60,281 nt of DNA, from assembly GCF_042680125.1 (NCBI RefSeq), contig NZ_JBHTNY010000047.1, one strand, 5' to 3'. This stretch comes from Robinsoniella peoriensis (GTDB lineage: Bacteria; Bacillota; Clostridia; Lachnospirales; Lachnospiraceae). A program made the translations under genes and the position numbers. The notes under the pieces are model-generated. The model was not told where the DNA came from, searched no databases, and saw only the letters and a program-made list of their open reading frames with translations. Below, piece by piece: positions 17,902 through 25,980 of the stretch (positions are counted from its first letter, which is position 1; the number at the start of each line of letters is the position of its first letter).

Positions 17902-18663
17902 ATGAGTTTGAAACAAAGAAAACTGGTTGTTTTAGCCGGCGCATTTGCATTAGCTTTTGGTATTGCTCCTGTTGCTAATGCAATGCACATTATGGAGGGG
18001 TACCTCGCACCTACATACTGTATTATCTGGGGTGTGTTATGTGTTCCTTTTTTAGTAGCAGGATTTTTTTCCATTAAAAAAACCCTTGCTGAACACCGCA
18101 AAGTGTTAGTAATCCTTGCGATTGCAGGCGCATTTGCATTTGTATTATCATCTTTAAAGATTCCATCCGTAACAGGAAGCAGTTCTCATCCAACCGGAAC
18201 AGGACTGGGAGCTATCTTATTTGGACCAAGCGCTATGAGTATCATTGGTATCATCGTCTTATTATTCCAGGCGATTCTGCTGGCACATGGCGGCCTTACC
18301 ACATTAGGCGCCAATACTTTTTCCATGGCAATCGCAGGTCCTTTCCTGGCATTTGGTATCTACAAACTGTGCCGGAAGTTTAACGTAAATAAATTGGTAT
18401 CCGTATTCCTGGCAGCATGCCTTGGAGATTTATTTACTTATATGATTACATCCTTCCAGCTGGCAATTGCGTACCCTTCGGAGGTTGGCGGATTTATGGC
18501 TTCCCTTACGAAGTTCATGGGTATTTTCGCTGTTACTCAGGTTCCACTTGCTATTATCGAAGGTATTATTACAGCTGTCGTTATGATTGGTCTGGAATCT
18601 TATGCCAAATCTGAATTAACAGATCTTGGTTATTTCAAAGGAGGTGTGGTTAATGGGCGGTAA
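17902..18663 (+). CDS. cbiM: Cobalt ECF transporter S component CbiM
   Basis: Substrate-binding membrane part of the cobalt uptake system. The 253-residue protein has a cleavable N-terminal signal (ends near VANAMHIMEG); the exposed Met-His-Ile-Met-Glu-Gly end is the known cobalt/nickel ligand site. Several membrane spans follow, with the conserved SSHPTGTGLGA and GGLTTLGANTFSM. AGGAGGAAAG lies before the ATG. The end overlaps cbiN by 11 bases. Cobalamin control comes from the riboswitch at 17578-17741. The CbiK fused to the ATPase of this operon favours cobalt over nickel. Confidence 0.97.
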   Translation: MSLKQRKLVVLAGAFALAFGIAPVANAMHIMEGYLAPTYCIIWGVLCVPFLVAGFFSIKKTLAEHRKVLVILAIAGAFAFVLSSLKIPSVTGSSSHPTGTGLGAILFGPSAMSIIGIIVLLFQAILLAHGGLTTLGANTFSMAIAGPFLAFGIYKLCRKFNVNKLVSVFLAACLGDLFTYMITSFQLAIAYPSEVGGFMASLTKFMGIFAVTQVPLAIIEGIITAVVMIGLESYAKSELTDLGYFKGGVVNGR

Positions 18664-18991
18664 AGGAAAAACAGTCATTATCCTGCTTTTAATCTGTGTA
18701 TTGATCGCCGTAGTACCTCTGGCATTAAATAAGGACTCAGAATTCGGCGGTGCTGATGGCGCTGCTGAAGAAGCAATCACTCAGATTGACCCTAATTATC
18801 AGCCTTGGGCATCTCCTCTTTTAGAGCCACCGGGCGGAGAAACAGAAAGTCTTCTCTTCTGTCTGCAGGCTGCTCTTGGCGCAGGTGTATTCGGTTATTG
18901 CATCGGTATGCTGCGTGAACGCACAAAGCATGCCAAAAAAGAAGAAGAGAGCAAAGGAACTTTGAGTAAAGCAAAAAAGGCCAAAGCTTAA
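18653..18991 (+). CDS. cbiN: Cobalt transport accessory protein CbiN
   Basis: A 112-residue two-span protein that helps load cobalt into CbiM. The start is 18653 (MGGKGKTVIILLLICVL), with AAGGAGGT upstream inside cbiM. Visible features: N-terminal span, an outer loop with GADGAAEEAI, IDPNYQPWASPLLEPPGGETESLLF typical of CbiN, a second span (AALGAGVFGYCIG) and a Lys-rich cytoplasmic tail. It is translationally coupled to cbiM. Confidence 0.95.
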   Translation: MGGKGKTVIILLLICVLIAVVPLALNKDSEFGGADGAAEEAITQIDPNYQPWASPLLEPPGGETESLLFCLQAALGAGVFGYCIGMLRERTKHAKKEEESKGTLSKAKKAKA

Positions 18992-19036
18992 ATTACTGGG
19001 TTCTCCTAAATACTACATATTGGGAAGGTTAATAAA

Positions 19037-19822
19037 ATGATTATCATCGATAAGCTATGTTATACTTCAAAATTAAGGTACACAAATGCTTCAGTTAAAA
19101 CAGCTCTTGCAATAATTACACTTCTGTTTTGTGTAATAGATCGTTCGATTGCACTTTCTGTCTGCATTTTATTTGCAATGGGATATCTCACCATACACGT
19201 TGGCGGGATATCCCCTTCCCATTATATCAGGCTGATGCGAATACCGCTTATCTTTTTATTTTTAAGCACCATCGCCATTATTATCAACTTTTCAAAAACC
19301 CCACTCTCAGCATTTGCTATTCCGGTGGGGAATATCTTTATCACAAGCAGCCGGTCTTCCCTGCTATTTGCGGCACAGTTGATTCTTACTGCTTTGGCAA
19401 GTGTTTCCTGTTTGTATTTTTTATCCCTTTCCACACCCATTACAGACATTCTGACGGTTTTTCGTAAAATCCATTGTCCTGAACTATTAATAGAGCTGAT
19501 GCTGCTCATTTACCGGTTTATTTTCGTATTATTAGATATCGCCGACTCCCTGACCTGTGCACAGCGCTCCCGTCTTGGAAATGTAAATTTAAAAACATCC
19601 TGCAGATCTATGGGCAACCTGATCTCAGCATTATTTATCCGTGCTTTCAAAAAATCTTCCTTTTTATTTGATGCAATGGAGTCCCGCTGTTATGACGGTA
19701 CAATCCATGTACTGGAAGAAAATTATCCTGCAAAGAAAAAACATATTATTTATTTGATCGTATTTGAACTGACTTTGATTATCATATCCGTGATACTGCG
19801 TATCTGCGGATTACATATATAG
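19037..19822 (+). CDS. cbiQ: Cobalt ECF transporter T component CbiQ
   Basis: Energy-coupling transmembrane protein that joins CbiM to the ATPase. The 261-residue chain has five or six spans and the coupling motif region (AQRSRLG at ~174 and MESRCYDG at ~221, matching the Ala-Arg-Gly and ARG-type short motifs of T components). It sits 45 bases after cbiN and 12 bases before cbiO-K in the same operon. Confidence 0.93.
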   Translation: MIIIDKLCYTSKLRYTNASVKTALAIITLLFCVIDRSIALSVCILFAMGYLTIHVGGISPSHYIRLMRIPLIFLFLSTIAIIINFSKTPLSAFAIPVGNIFITSSRSSLLFAAQLILTALASVSCLYFLSLSTPITDILTVFRKIHCPELLIELMLLIYRFIFVLLDIADSLTCAQRSRLGNVNLKTSCRSMGNLISALFIRAFKKSSFLFDAMESRCYDGTIHVLEENYPAKKKHIIYLIVFELTLIIISVILRICGLHI

Positions 19823-19834
19823 AGGAGAAAACTT

Positions 19835-21496
19835 ATGAATGATATTATCCTTAAAGCTGAAAACGTATGTTATGCCTATGAAGATGGCAATCAGGCATTG
19901 AAAGGAATCAACCTGGAAATTCGAAAAGGAAGAAAAATCGCATTTATGGGGGCAAATGGTTCCGGTAAATCCACTTTTTTTCTGTGTCTGAACGGCATAC
20001 ACCGCCCGCAAAGCGGAACAATGTACTTCTATGGATCGCCCTATGACTACAGCCGCAAAGGCCTGTTAAGTCTTCGAAGTAAGGTAGGCATCGTATTTCA
20101 GGATCCGGATAATCAGCTGTTCTCCGCCAGCGTATACCAGGAAATTTCTTTTGGCATCCTGAATCTAGGTGTTGATGAGCAAACCGCTAAAAAAGAAGTG
20201 GAAGAAGTTATTGACCACCTTGAGATCACCCCTTTTCGCAGCAAGCCTACCCATGCGTTAAGCGGCGGTCAGAAAAAACAGGTTTCGATTGCAGACATTC
20301 TGGTTATGCACCCGGATGTTATTATATTTGACGAACCGGCTGCTGCACTTGACCCCAAACATACGACTCTGGTTAACCAGATCATCGATAAATTAACCAA
20401 TCAGGGAATTACGGTCATTATTTCCACCCACGATGTGGATTTTGCACTAAAATGGGCTGATGACGTGGTGTTGTTTAAAGATGGTACTGTTTATATGGAA
20501 GGCGCTCCGGAAGAAGTCTTCGTCAATAAATCCATCCTTCACCAGACGAATCTGGAACAGCCGGCTGCAATTCAGCTATTTGAAAGCCTATGTAAGAAGG
20601 GAGTTCTTCTCCCCTCTCTCCCACTGCCAAAAAGCCTATCCACACTGGAAGGCTATATTGAAAAAATAAGTACAAAACCACACTATGGAGGAACGAAATT
20701 GGAAGGCACGAACAAAAAACAGGCAATTCTGGTAGTTAGCTTCGGAACCAGCTATGATGAAACCAGGAAAGTAACCATTGATGCTATTGAAAATTCTATC
20801 CAGGCTGCTTTTCCGGAATTTAAAATTTACCGTGCCTGGACAAGTAAAATGATTTTAGCGAAGATTAAAAAAAGGGATGGCATCCACATCAACAATGTAA
20901 AAGAAGCCATGGAACAGATGAAAGCAGACGGGATTACCGATGTTGTCGTTCAGCCCACTCATGTAATCAACGGAATTGAAAATGATCTGATGCAGGAAGA
21001 TGCTCTGTCTTACCAGGAATCATTTCATTCCATACGGTTTGGGAATCCGCTTCTTACTACGGAAGAAGATAATCAGACTGTGATACAGGCGATTGCAGGT
21101 GAATTCTCTTCTCTTTCCGAAGATGAAGTACTGGTTATGATGGGACACGGAACAACACATTATGCCAATGCTATCTATGCCGCTCTGGATTATGCATTTA
21201 AGGATTATGGACATCAAAATATATACCTGGGTACTGTGGAAGCCTATCCTTCCATGTCTTCTATCTTAAAAATGATTGCGGCAAAGAGACCGAAAAAAGT
21301 TGTTTTGGCACCATTCATGATCGTGGCAGGTGATCATGCAAGAAATGATATGGCAGGAGATGATCCTGAATCCTGGTACTGCCAGTTAAAAGAAGCCGGC
21401 TATACCGTTGAATGTGTATTAAAAGGCCTGGGCGAATATGCAAGTATCCGGGATTTATTTATCAATCATATTATGATGACTTTAAATGAAAAATAG
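19835..21496 (+). CDS. cbiO/cbiK: Fusion of cobalt ABC ATPase CbiO and sirohydrochlorin cobaltochelatase CbiK
   Basis: One open frame of 553 residues. Residues 1-~280 are the ECF ATPase: Walker A GANGSGKST (39-47), Q-loop FQDPDNQLF, signature ALSGGQKKQVSIAD, Walker B VIIFDEPAAALD and a switch His in STHDVDF. Residues ~289-553 are CbiK, which inserts cobalt in sirohydrochlorin: QAILVVSFGTSYDETR, the metal ligands His in MMGHGTTH, Glu in GTVEAYPS and His in VAGDHARND. So cobalt import and insertion are joined in one gene. An internal GGAGG-N7-TTG site (20687-20701) lies exactly at the joint and could also give free CbiK. AGAGGAGAAAACTT precedes the first ATG. Confidence 0.95.
   Translation: MNDIILKAENVCYAYEDGNQALKGINLEIRKGRKIAFMGANGSGKSTFFLCLNGIHRPQSGTMYFYGSPYDYSRKGLLSLRSKVGIVFQDPDNQLFSASVYQEISFGILNLGVDEQTAKKEVEEVIDHLEITPFRSKPTHALSGGQKKQVSIADILVMHPDVIIFDEPAAALDPKHTTLVNQIIDKLTNQGITVIISTHDVDFALKWADDVVLFKDGTVYMEGAPEEVFVNKSILHQTNLEQPAAIQLFESLCKKGVLLPSLPLPKSLSTLEGYIEKISTKPHYGGTKLEGTNKKQAILVVSFGTSYDETRKVTIDAIENSIQAAFPEFKIYRAWTSKMILAKIKKRDGIHINNVKEAMEQMKADGITDVVVQPTHVINGIENDLMQEDALSYQESFHSIRFGNPLLTTEEDNQTVIQAIAGEFSSLSEDEVLVMMGHGTTHYANAIYAALDYAFKDYGHQNIYLGTVEAYPSMSSILKMIAAKRPKKVVLAPFMIVAGDHARNDMAGDDPESWYCQLKEAGYTVECVLKGLGEYASIRDLFINHIMMTLNEK
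20687..20701 (+). promoter_or_regulatory. Internal ribosome site and TTG start at the CbiO/CbiK joint
   Basis: GGAGG (20687-20691), seven bases, then an in-frame TTG (20699-20701) at residue 289, directly before the CbiK domain (LEGTNKKQAILVVSFG). The site and spacing are those of a true start, which suggests a remnant of the once separate gene or a second product. Confidence 0.6.
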
Positions 21497-21507
21497 ACAA
21501 GGTACAA

Positions 21508-21870
21508 TTTGGGTTTAGCTGATTAAGACGCTTTGTAGATGTAGGTAGTGTACGGAAAGATGGGTGTGGGAGGCGTATAGCAGAGCTGAGCATTTACTTA
21601 CCTTCCCGGTGTGCTTTTTGGCGGATACAATTCGACTAGTACTGCATTGCAAAATGCAGTACTTCTCCCATCGGATTGTAAGCGGGCAGTGAGCTGCGAA
21701 ATGCATCAGGATTTCGGAGCGAATGCCCGCGTGCCGCCAAAAAGTGCTCCGGGAAGGTTAGGAAATGCCAGTTCTGCGGTAAGCCTTCCAAACCAATGTC
21801 CTGGTCCGTCCCCTTCTCTTTCCGTACACTACCTACATCTACAAAGCATCATTAATCAGCTAAACCCAAA
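21508..21870. repeat. 363-bp giant imperfect palindrome (MITE-like or structured repeat)
   Basis: Outer arms 21508-21560 and 21817-21870 are inverted copies with one mismatch and one extra base. Further in, 21590-21624 (CCTTCCCGG...TTTTTGGCGG) pairs with 21734-21768, and the parts between also pair imperfectly, so nearly the whole element folds back on itself. The centre has two side hairpins: AGTACTGCATT-GCAA-AATGCAGTACT (21638-21663, 11 bp with a GNRA loop) and GCGGGCA...TGCCCGC (21682-21730) holding GCTGCGAAAT/ATTTCGGAGC. No protein is encoded. Related copies are at 1-100 and 31731-31802. It lies between cbiO/K and the next gene. Confidence 0.85.
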
Positions 21871-21879
21871 CATTGCTTT

Positions 21880-21952
21880 CTTATCTAAAGGATGTTTTAA
21901 TTCCCCAGAATTCAGGAGAATTAAAACATCCTTTGTTTATCATTTAGATAAG
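21880..21952 (+). terminator. Long hairpin terminator after the cbi operon and palindromic element
   Basis: A perfect 17-bp stem, AAAGGATGTTTTAATTC (21887-21903) with GAATTAAAACATCCTTT (21918-21934), followed by TTTGTTTATC. An outer pair, CTTATCTAAA (21880-21889) with TTTAGATAAG (21943-21952), would compete with the base of the stem. It is the first terminator downstream of cbiO/K. Confidence 0.75.
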
Positions 21953-21994
21953 TACAAATAATAGGGCGGATGCTAAAATTTATATTCCAGACCC

Positions 21995-22023
21995 TTGTTT
22001 TCATTGTGCTGCGGTGCTATAAT
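21995..22023 (+). promoter_or_regulatory. Promoter of the DMT exporter gene
   Basis: TTGTTT (21995-22000), 17-base spacer, TATAAT (22018-22023). Confidence 0.7.
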
Positions 22024-22053
22024 ATACATATCCCCCCATAGGGGATATGTATA
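22023..22053. promoter_or_regulatory. G-tract palindrome operator over the exporter promoter
   Basis: Perfect inverted repeat: TATACATATCCCC (22023-22035), CCATA, GGGGATATGTATA (22041-22053). It begins at the last base of the -10 box and covers the start of transcription. The G/C tract flanked by A/T resembles operators of the CsoR/RcnR/FrmR family, but no such regulator is in the window. Confidence 0.7.
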
Positions 22054-22070
22054 GAAAGGATGTGCCGATT

Positions 22071-22997
22071 ATGAAAATAAAAATTAAAAAACATATTGCT
22101 GTATTAAGCGCAATTGCTGCGGCTGTTCTTTATTCCATAAGTTCTCCGATTTCTAAACTTCTGTTATCAGAAATACCGCCTGCACTCATGGCATCCCTGC
22201 TCTATCTGGGCGCCGGGATTGGAATGGCATCCATTAACCTGATTCAGAAAAAGGTTGTTCCCATATCGAAAGACACGCCCTTTATAAAACGGGATTTTCC
22301 TTATATTGCAGGTATGATTTTATTAGATATTGCGGCTCCATTTTTATTAATGACGGGGTTGTCGAAAGCCTCCGCCGCCAATGTATCTCTTTTAAATAAT
22401 TTTGAGATTGTAGCAACTTCCCTGATTGCTTTTACCTTATTCCGGGAAAAAATCACAGGTCGCCTCTGGTTCGGTATCGGATTGATTACTCTCTCCAGCC
22501 TGATTTTATCTCTGCCTGAACCGGGAAGCCTTTCTTTCTCCTATAGCTCTCTTTTTGTACTGGGAGCGTGTGTATGCTGGGGATTTGAAAATAATTGTAC
22601 CCGTATGCTTTCGAAAAACAGCCCGCTGAAAGTTGTAATCCTCAAAGGTTTTGGTTCCGGTACAGGTTCGTTACTGCTTTCTTTTCTGCTTCATGAAAAT
22701 GGTATCCCTGCCCTTTATATTTTCTTCACCCTAATTTTAGGTTTTGTGTCATATGGCTTAAGTATATTCTGCTATGTATATGCCCAAAGAAGCCTGGGAG
22801 CGGCAAAAACCAGCGCCTATTACTCTATTTCGCCATTTATCGGAGTATTCCTTTCATTGATCATTTTCCGGGAAGTTCCCCATCTGAGCTTTGTATTGGC
22901 TTTCCTGGTTATGGCTGCCGGTACATACTATACTTCTACCGATGCAAAAGAAAGCCGTTTCCGGAAGTTCTCGCTCCACAGCATTTCTGTGAAGTAA
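22071..22997 (+). CDS. DMT-family transporter (EamA domains)
   Basis: A 308-residue membrane protein with ten hydrophobic segments arranged as two EamA repeats, the normal plan of drug/metabolite exporters. The start is 22071, with AAAGGA upstream; an earlier ATG (22047) lies in the operator. Repeat 1 contains ISSPISKLLLSEIPPALMA and SKASAANVSLLNNFEIVAT, repeat 2 GACVCWGFENNCTRMLSK and LGAAKTSAYYSISPFIGV. A strong palindrome overlaps its promoter, so expression is probably inducible, maybe by metal or a reactive compound. The substrate is unknown. Confidence 0.88.
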   Translation: MKIKIKKHIAVLSAIAAAVLYSISSPISKLLLSEIPPALMASLLYLGAGIGMASINLIQKKVVPISKDTPFIKRDFPYIAGMILLDIAAPFLLMTGLSKASAANVSLLNNFEIVATSLIAFTLFREKITGRLWFGIGLITLSSLILSLPEPGSLSFSYSSLFVLGACVCWGFENNCTRMLSKNSPLKVVILKGFGSGTGSLLLSFLLHENGIPALYIFFTLILGFVSYGLSIFCYVYAQRSLGAAKTSAYYSISPFIGVFLSLIIFREVPHLSFVLAFLVMAAGTYYTSTDAKESRFRKFSLHSISVK

Positions 22998-23013
22998 GAA
23001 CTTCGATCTGTTT

Positions 23014-24816
23014 TTATTCCTGTTTACCTAATACTTTATCTACTATTCCATCTAACATCAGATCCTGTCCTCTGGTATCTAAGACGTAGCTTGCCAGGTA
23101 CTGGTTGTCGGTTATAATACCATCCACTCCCATATCTACATATTTTCGAATAGATTTTTCGTTATTTAGCGTCCATACATAGATTGGCTTTCCAGAGTCT
23201 TTTAAACGGTTGATCAGACTTCTTGTTACAAACGTTGCTTCCAGACTGAATACATCTGCTTCCTTTATATTTTCAATTTTTCCATAAGCAACTGCAGATA
23301 TGGAACCTGTTTTTATTTCCGGTGCAATCTCTTTTACTTTTTTCAGTATTTTTCGGTCCATGGAGACTATCATACATTGCTCCTGATACTGGTATTGCCG
23401 GATGAGGTTAACCGTACTCTGTTCCAGATTTTGTTCATGTCCCGAACTTTTCAGTTCAATCATTAACTTAATTTTGGTTCCCGCCTCCTGTATCATCTCT
23501 TCTAGAGTGGGGATTTTTTCTCCTTTATAGCGGTAGGCAGTACGGATTCCTGCATCATACTGCCCGACTTCATCCAGATTGACTTCCCATACATTTTTCT
23601 TAACGCCGGTTGTACGTTCAAAATTAGAATCATGCATAATTACTAACTCTCCGTCTTTCGTTTCCTGGACATCAATCTCAGCATAATCTGCCTTACTATC
23701 GATGGATTCTCTCAGAGCAGCAAGGGTATTTTCCGGAGCAAACATAGCCCCCCCACGATGGGCAACTATGTCAACATGTGCCTTATCATCCCGGAGCATG
23801 GCAACGCTTACCGCATATGGTGTGTTATCAATGTACATTCCCAGAATCAGAAATACCATGACAAGAATGACTACCTTTTTTAACAGCCTCTGTAAAATAT
23901 GTTTGTCATCTTTACTGCGCTCAACAGGCTCGCACTCACTTAGCTCATAATAATACACGGATATAAAGCCCAGATTGCAGACAGCCAGGCCAATGGTGCT
24001 AAGAACAATTCCAAGTCCGCTCCAAACGGTTAAATTAAACCAGAAATAATCTCTTGCTTCTAACCCGGTATGGAAGAACCTGGCAGCCGCCAAAAGGATT
24101 GCAATTACAGCTGCCGCTACAATAATTTCGAAGACAATGTAAAGTATATTCCAAATTATAAACGAGAAGATTCGGCGTATAAATTTTTTCCTTGTTTTTC
24201 GAACACTTTCTTTGCATCCGCCAAAGAAACTTTTATTTTCAAGTACAACCTCATGCAGGCTGAATATCAGCCTAAATACAATTATCACCACAATCAGCAT
24301 GACGATCAGAAATACAACATTTAATACTTTATTTTCCAAAATGAAATCCAGAATAAACCCCGGGATCTCAAATCCCTGAAAAGGCCCCGATGTAAAAGGG
24401 ATTCCCGCAAGGGGCATAAACAATATTACAAATACCAGTAATGGAAGGTTGAAAGGTTTAAAGACTACAAACGCCTTTTTCATTGACTGAAAAAGCAGTC
24501 CCCGCACTTTGACCGGATCATCTCTTCTGCTGTGTTCAAAATAAATGATAATTCCTGTTATTTCCATATATATAAAGAATGCAAGTAAAAACAGCAAAAA
24601 CAGAAGTCCTAATATAAGGATTGGAGCTGAAAACAGACGTCCTACATTATCCATGGTAATATAATATAAATTCGCCCGGGACATGAGTTCTTCTAACCCA
24701 TCCTGGAGAATAACCAGCCCTGTCATCCAAATCATTTTATAAATCGCCTCAAATAGCAGCAATGTTGTCCAATCCCAGCGTATTAGTTGTATTATTTTTT
24801 TAAACTTTTGAATCAT
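23014..24816 (-). CDS. Membrane-bound glycerophosphodiester phosphodiesterase
   Basis: A 600-residue protein in two parts. Residues 1-~330 are about eight membrane spans of the GDPD membrane-domain type (DUF-like region before GDPD). Residues ~345-590 are the GDPD TIM barrel: DIVAHRGGAMFAPENT with the catalytic His-Arg and Glu-Asn, AEIDVQETKDGELVIMHD with metal-binding Glu/Asp and the second His, and VWTLNNEKSIRKYVDMGVDGIITD at the end. It cleaves glycerophosphodiesters, possibly lipoteichoic-type polymer or lipid headgroups, at the outer membrane face. The start 24816 has AGGAG upstream. Single gene, converging with the DMT gene. Confidence 0.93.
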   Translation of the reverse strand: MIQKFKKIIQLIRWDWTTLLLFEAIYKMIWMTGLVILQDGLEELMSRANLYYITMDNVGRLFSAPILILGLLFLLFLLAFFIYMEITGIIIYFEHSRRDDPVKVRGLLFQSMKKAFVVFKPFNLPLLVFVILFMPLAGIPFTSGPFQGFEIPGFILDFILENKVLNVVFLIVMLIVVIIVFRLIFSLHEVVLENKSFFGGCKESVRKTRKKFIRRIFSFIIWNILYIVFEIIVAAAVIAILLAAARFFHTGLEARDYFWFNLTVWSGLGIVLSTIGLAVCNLGFISVYYYELSECEPVERSKDDKHILQRLLKKVVILVMVFLILGMYIDNTPYAVSVAMLRDDKAHVDIVAHRGGAMFAPENTLAALRESIDSKADYAEIDVQETKDGELVIMHDSNFERTTGVKKNVWEVNLDEVGQYDAGIRTAYRYKGEKIPTLEEMIQEAGTKIKLMIELKSSGHEQNLEQSTVNLIRQYQYQEQCMIVSMDRKILKKVKEIAPEIKTGSISAVAYGKIENIKEADVFSLEATFVTRSLINRLKDSGKPIYVWTLNNEKSIRKYVDMGVDGIITDNQYLASYVLDTRGQDLMLDGIVDKVLGKQE

Positions 24817-24889
24817 AAGAGCTCCTATCCACCAGAACATTTTAAAATATGTTTCCCATAATATCATAATTTGTCATTTTTGCAAAGGA

Positions 24890-24932
24890 CATAAAAATAA
24901 CTGGCATACCCGATAATCAAAGTACACCAGTT
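24890..24932 (-). terminator. Terminator of the ribose-type ABC operon
   Basis: Minus-strand stem ACTGGTGTAC / GTATGCCAGT (two G-T pairs) followed by TATTTTTATG, about 55 bases past the permease stop codon. Confidence 0.75.
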
Positions 24933-24987
24933 AGTATTCCATTTTTATGGACATAAACACCTGCTAAATGAAAGTTATTATATATTT

Positions 24988-25971
24988 TTACGCTTCACCT
25001 GATCTGTTAAACTGTATTGCATTTACTAATACTGCACCTAAGATTAAACCGCCTCTTACAATATACTGGATATATTCACTTACGTTCATAAGAGTCATTC
25101 CATTTAATAAGATTCCAAGAAAAATGATACCCACAAAGGTTCCTCTTACCTTGCCGATTCCTCCATTCATGCTGGCTCCGCCAATGATTACGGATGCAAT
25201 GACATCCATCTCCCATCCTTTTCCAAAGTTATGTGCCGCTGACATTACCTGGGAAGAACACATAATTCCGCCCAGAGCCGCCAATACCTGTACTCCGACC
25301 ATTACGAGAATTTTCACTTTTTTTACATTGATGCCTGAAAGTCTTGCTGATTCCGGATTCCCGCCAACCGCATATACAGACCTACCAAATGTGGTATAAG
25401 ACATAATGATATGTACAACAATAAATATGAAAATCAAAATAATTGCCGGTACCGGCACAGGACCTATTGATCCGGCTCCTAAAACATTATACCACGCCGG
25501 AAGAGACGTTAATGGAAAACCTTTTGACAGAAGCGCTGCAGCTCCGTACAGGACGTTCATCATCGCCAGTGTAATGATGAATGTAGGTATGTTAAATCTG
25601 GTTCTCAAATAGCCATTAAACACCCCTACCAGAGCAGCTGCAATAATTGCCACAATCATCCCTGCGATGACTCCATATGCCAGCGGCATGATCCCGAGTG
25701 CTTCCAGTTTTCCTGCAGTCAGTGCCGTTATAATTCCCGACAGCGCCACCGTAGATGAAATGGACAGATCTATTTCCCCGCAGATTATAACCATCGTCAT
25801 TCCAAATGCAATTACACCTTTTAAAGCTGAACTTCTCAGAATTCCAAGTAAGTTAGAACTGGTAAAAAAGCCTGTCGCTGTGAATGCAATGATGATCGTA
25901 ATAATTAACAGTACTACTTCCATCACATTGGACTTTAAGATTTTTTTAATATCAACACTTTTTGTTTTCAT
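24988..25971 (-). CDS. Ribose-type ABC transporter permease (BPD_transp_2)
   Basis: A 327-residue membrane protein with eight to ten spans, of the RbsC/XylH type. Conserved landmarks: GEIDLSISSTVALSGIITA, the IPTFIITLAMM segment, GRSVYAVGGNPESARLSGI (coupling loop) and GGASMNGGIGKVRGTFVG. It is the last gene of a four-gene operon (URO-D protein, binding protein, ATPase, permease), nine bases after the ATPase stop. The sugar or other ligand cannot be read from the sequence. Confidence 0.93.
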   Translation of the reverse strand: MKTKSVDIKKILKSNVMEVVLLIITIIIAFTATGFFTSSNLLGILRSSALKGVIAFGMTMVIICGEIDLSISSTVALSGIITALTAGKLEALGIMPLAYGVIAGMIVAIIAAALVGVFNGYLRTRFNIPTFIITLAMMNVLYGAAALLSKGFPLTSLPAWYNVLGAGSIGPVPVPAIILIFIFIVVHIIMSYTTFGRSVYAVGGNPESARLSGINVKKVKILVMVGVQVLAALGGIMCSSQVMSAAHNFGKGWEMDVIASVIIGGASMNGGIGKVRGTFVGIIFLGILLNGMTLMNVSEYIQYIVRGGLILGAVLVNAIQFNRSGEA

Positions 25972-25980
25972 ATTGACCTC

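Noticed and set aside
17823..18101. Minus-strand protein over the cbiM start
   Set aside because: A shadow of cbiM and its terminator, without a ribosome site.
21611..21961. 116-residue protein in the palindromic element
   Set aside because: The frame follows the hairpins and runs into the terminator; the arms and side hairpins explain the sequence better.
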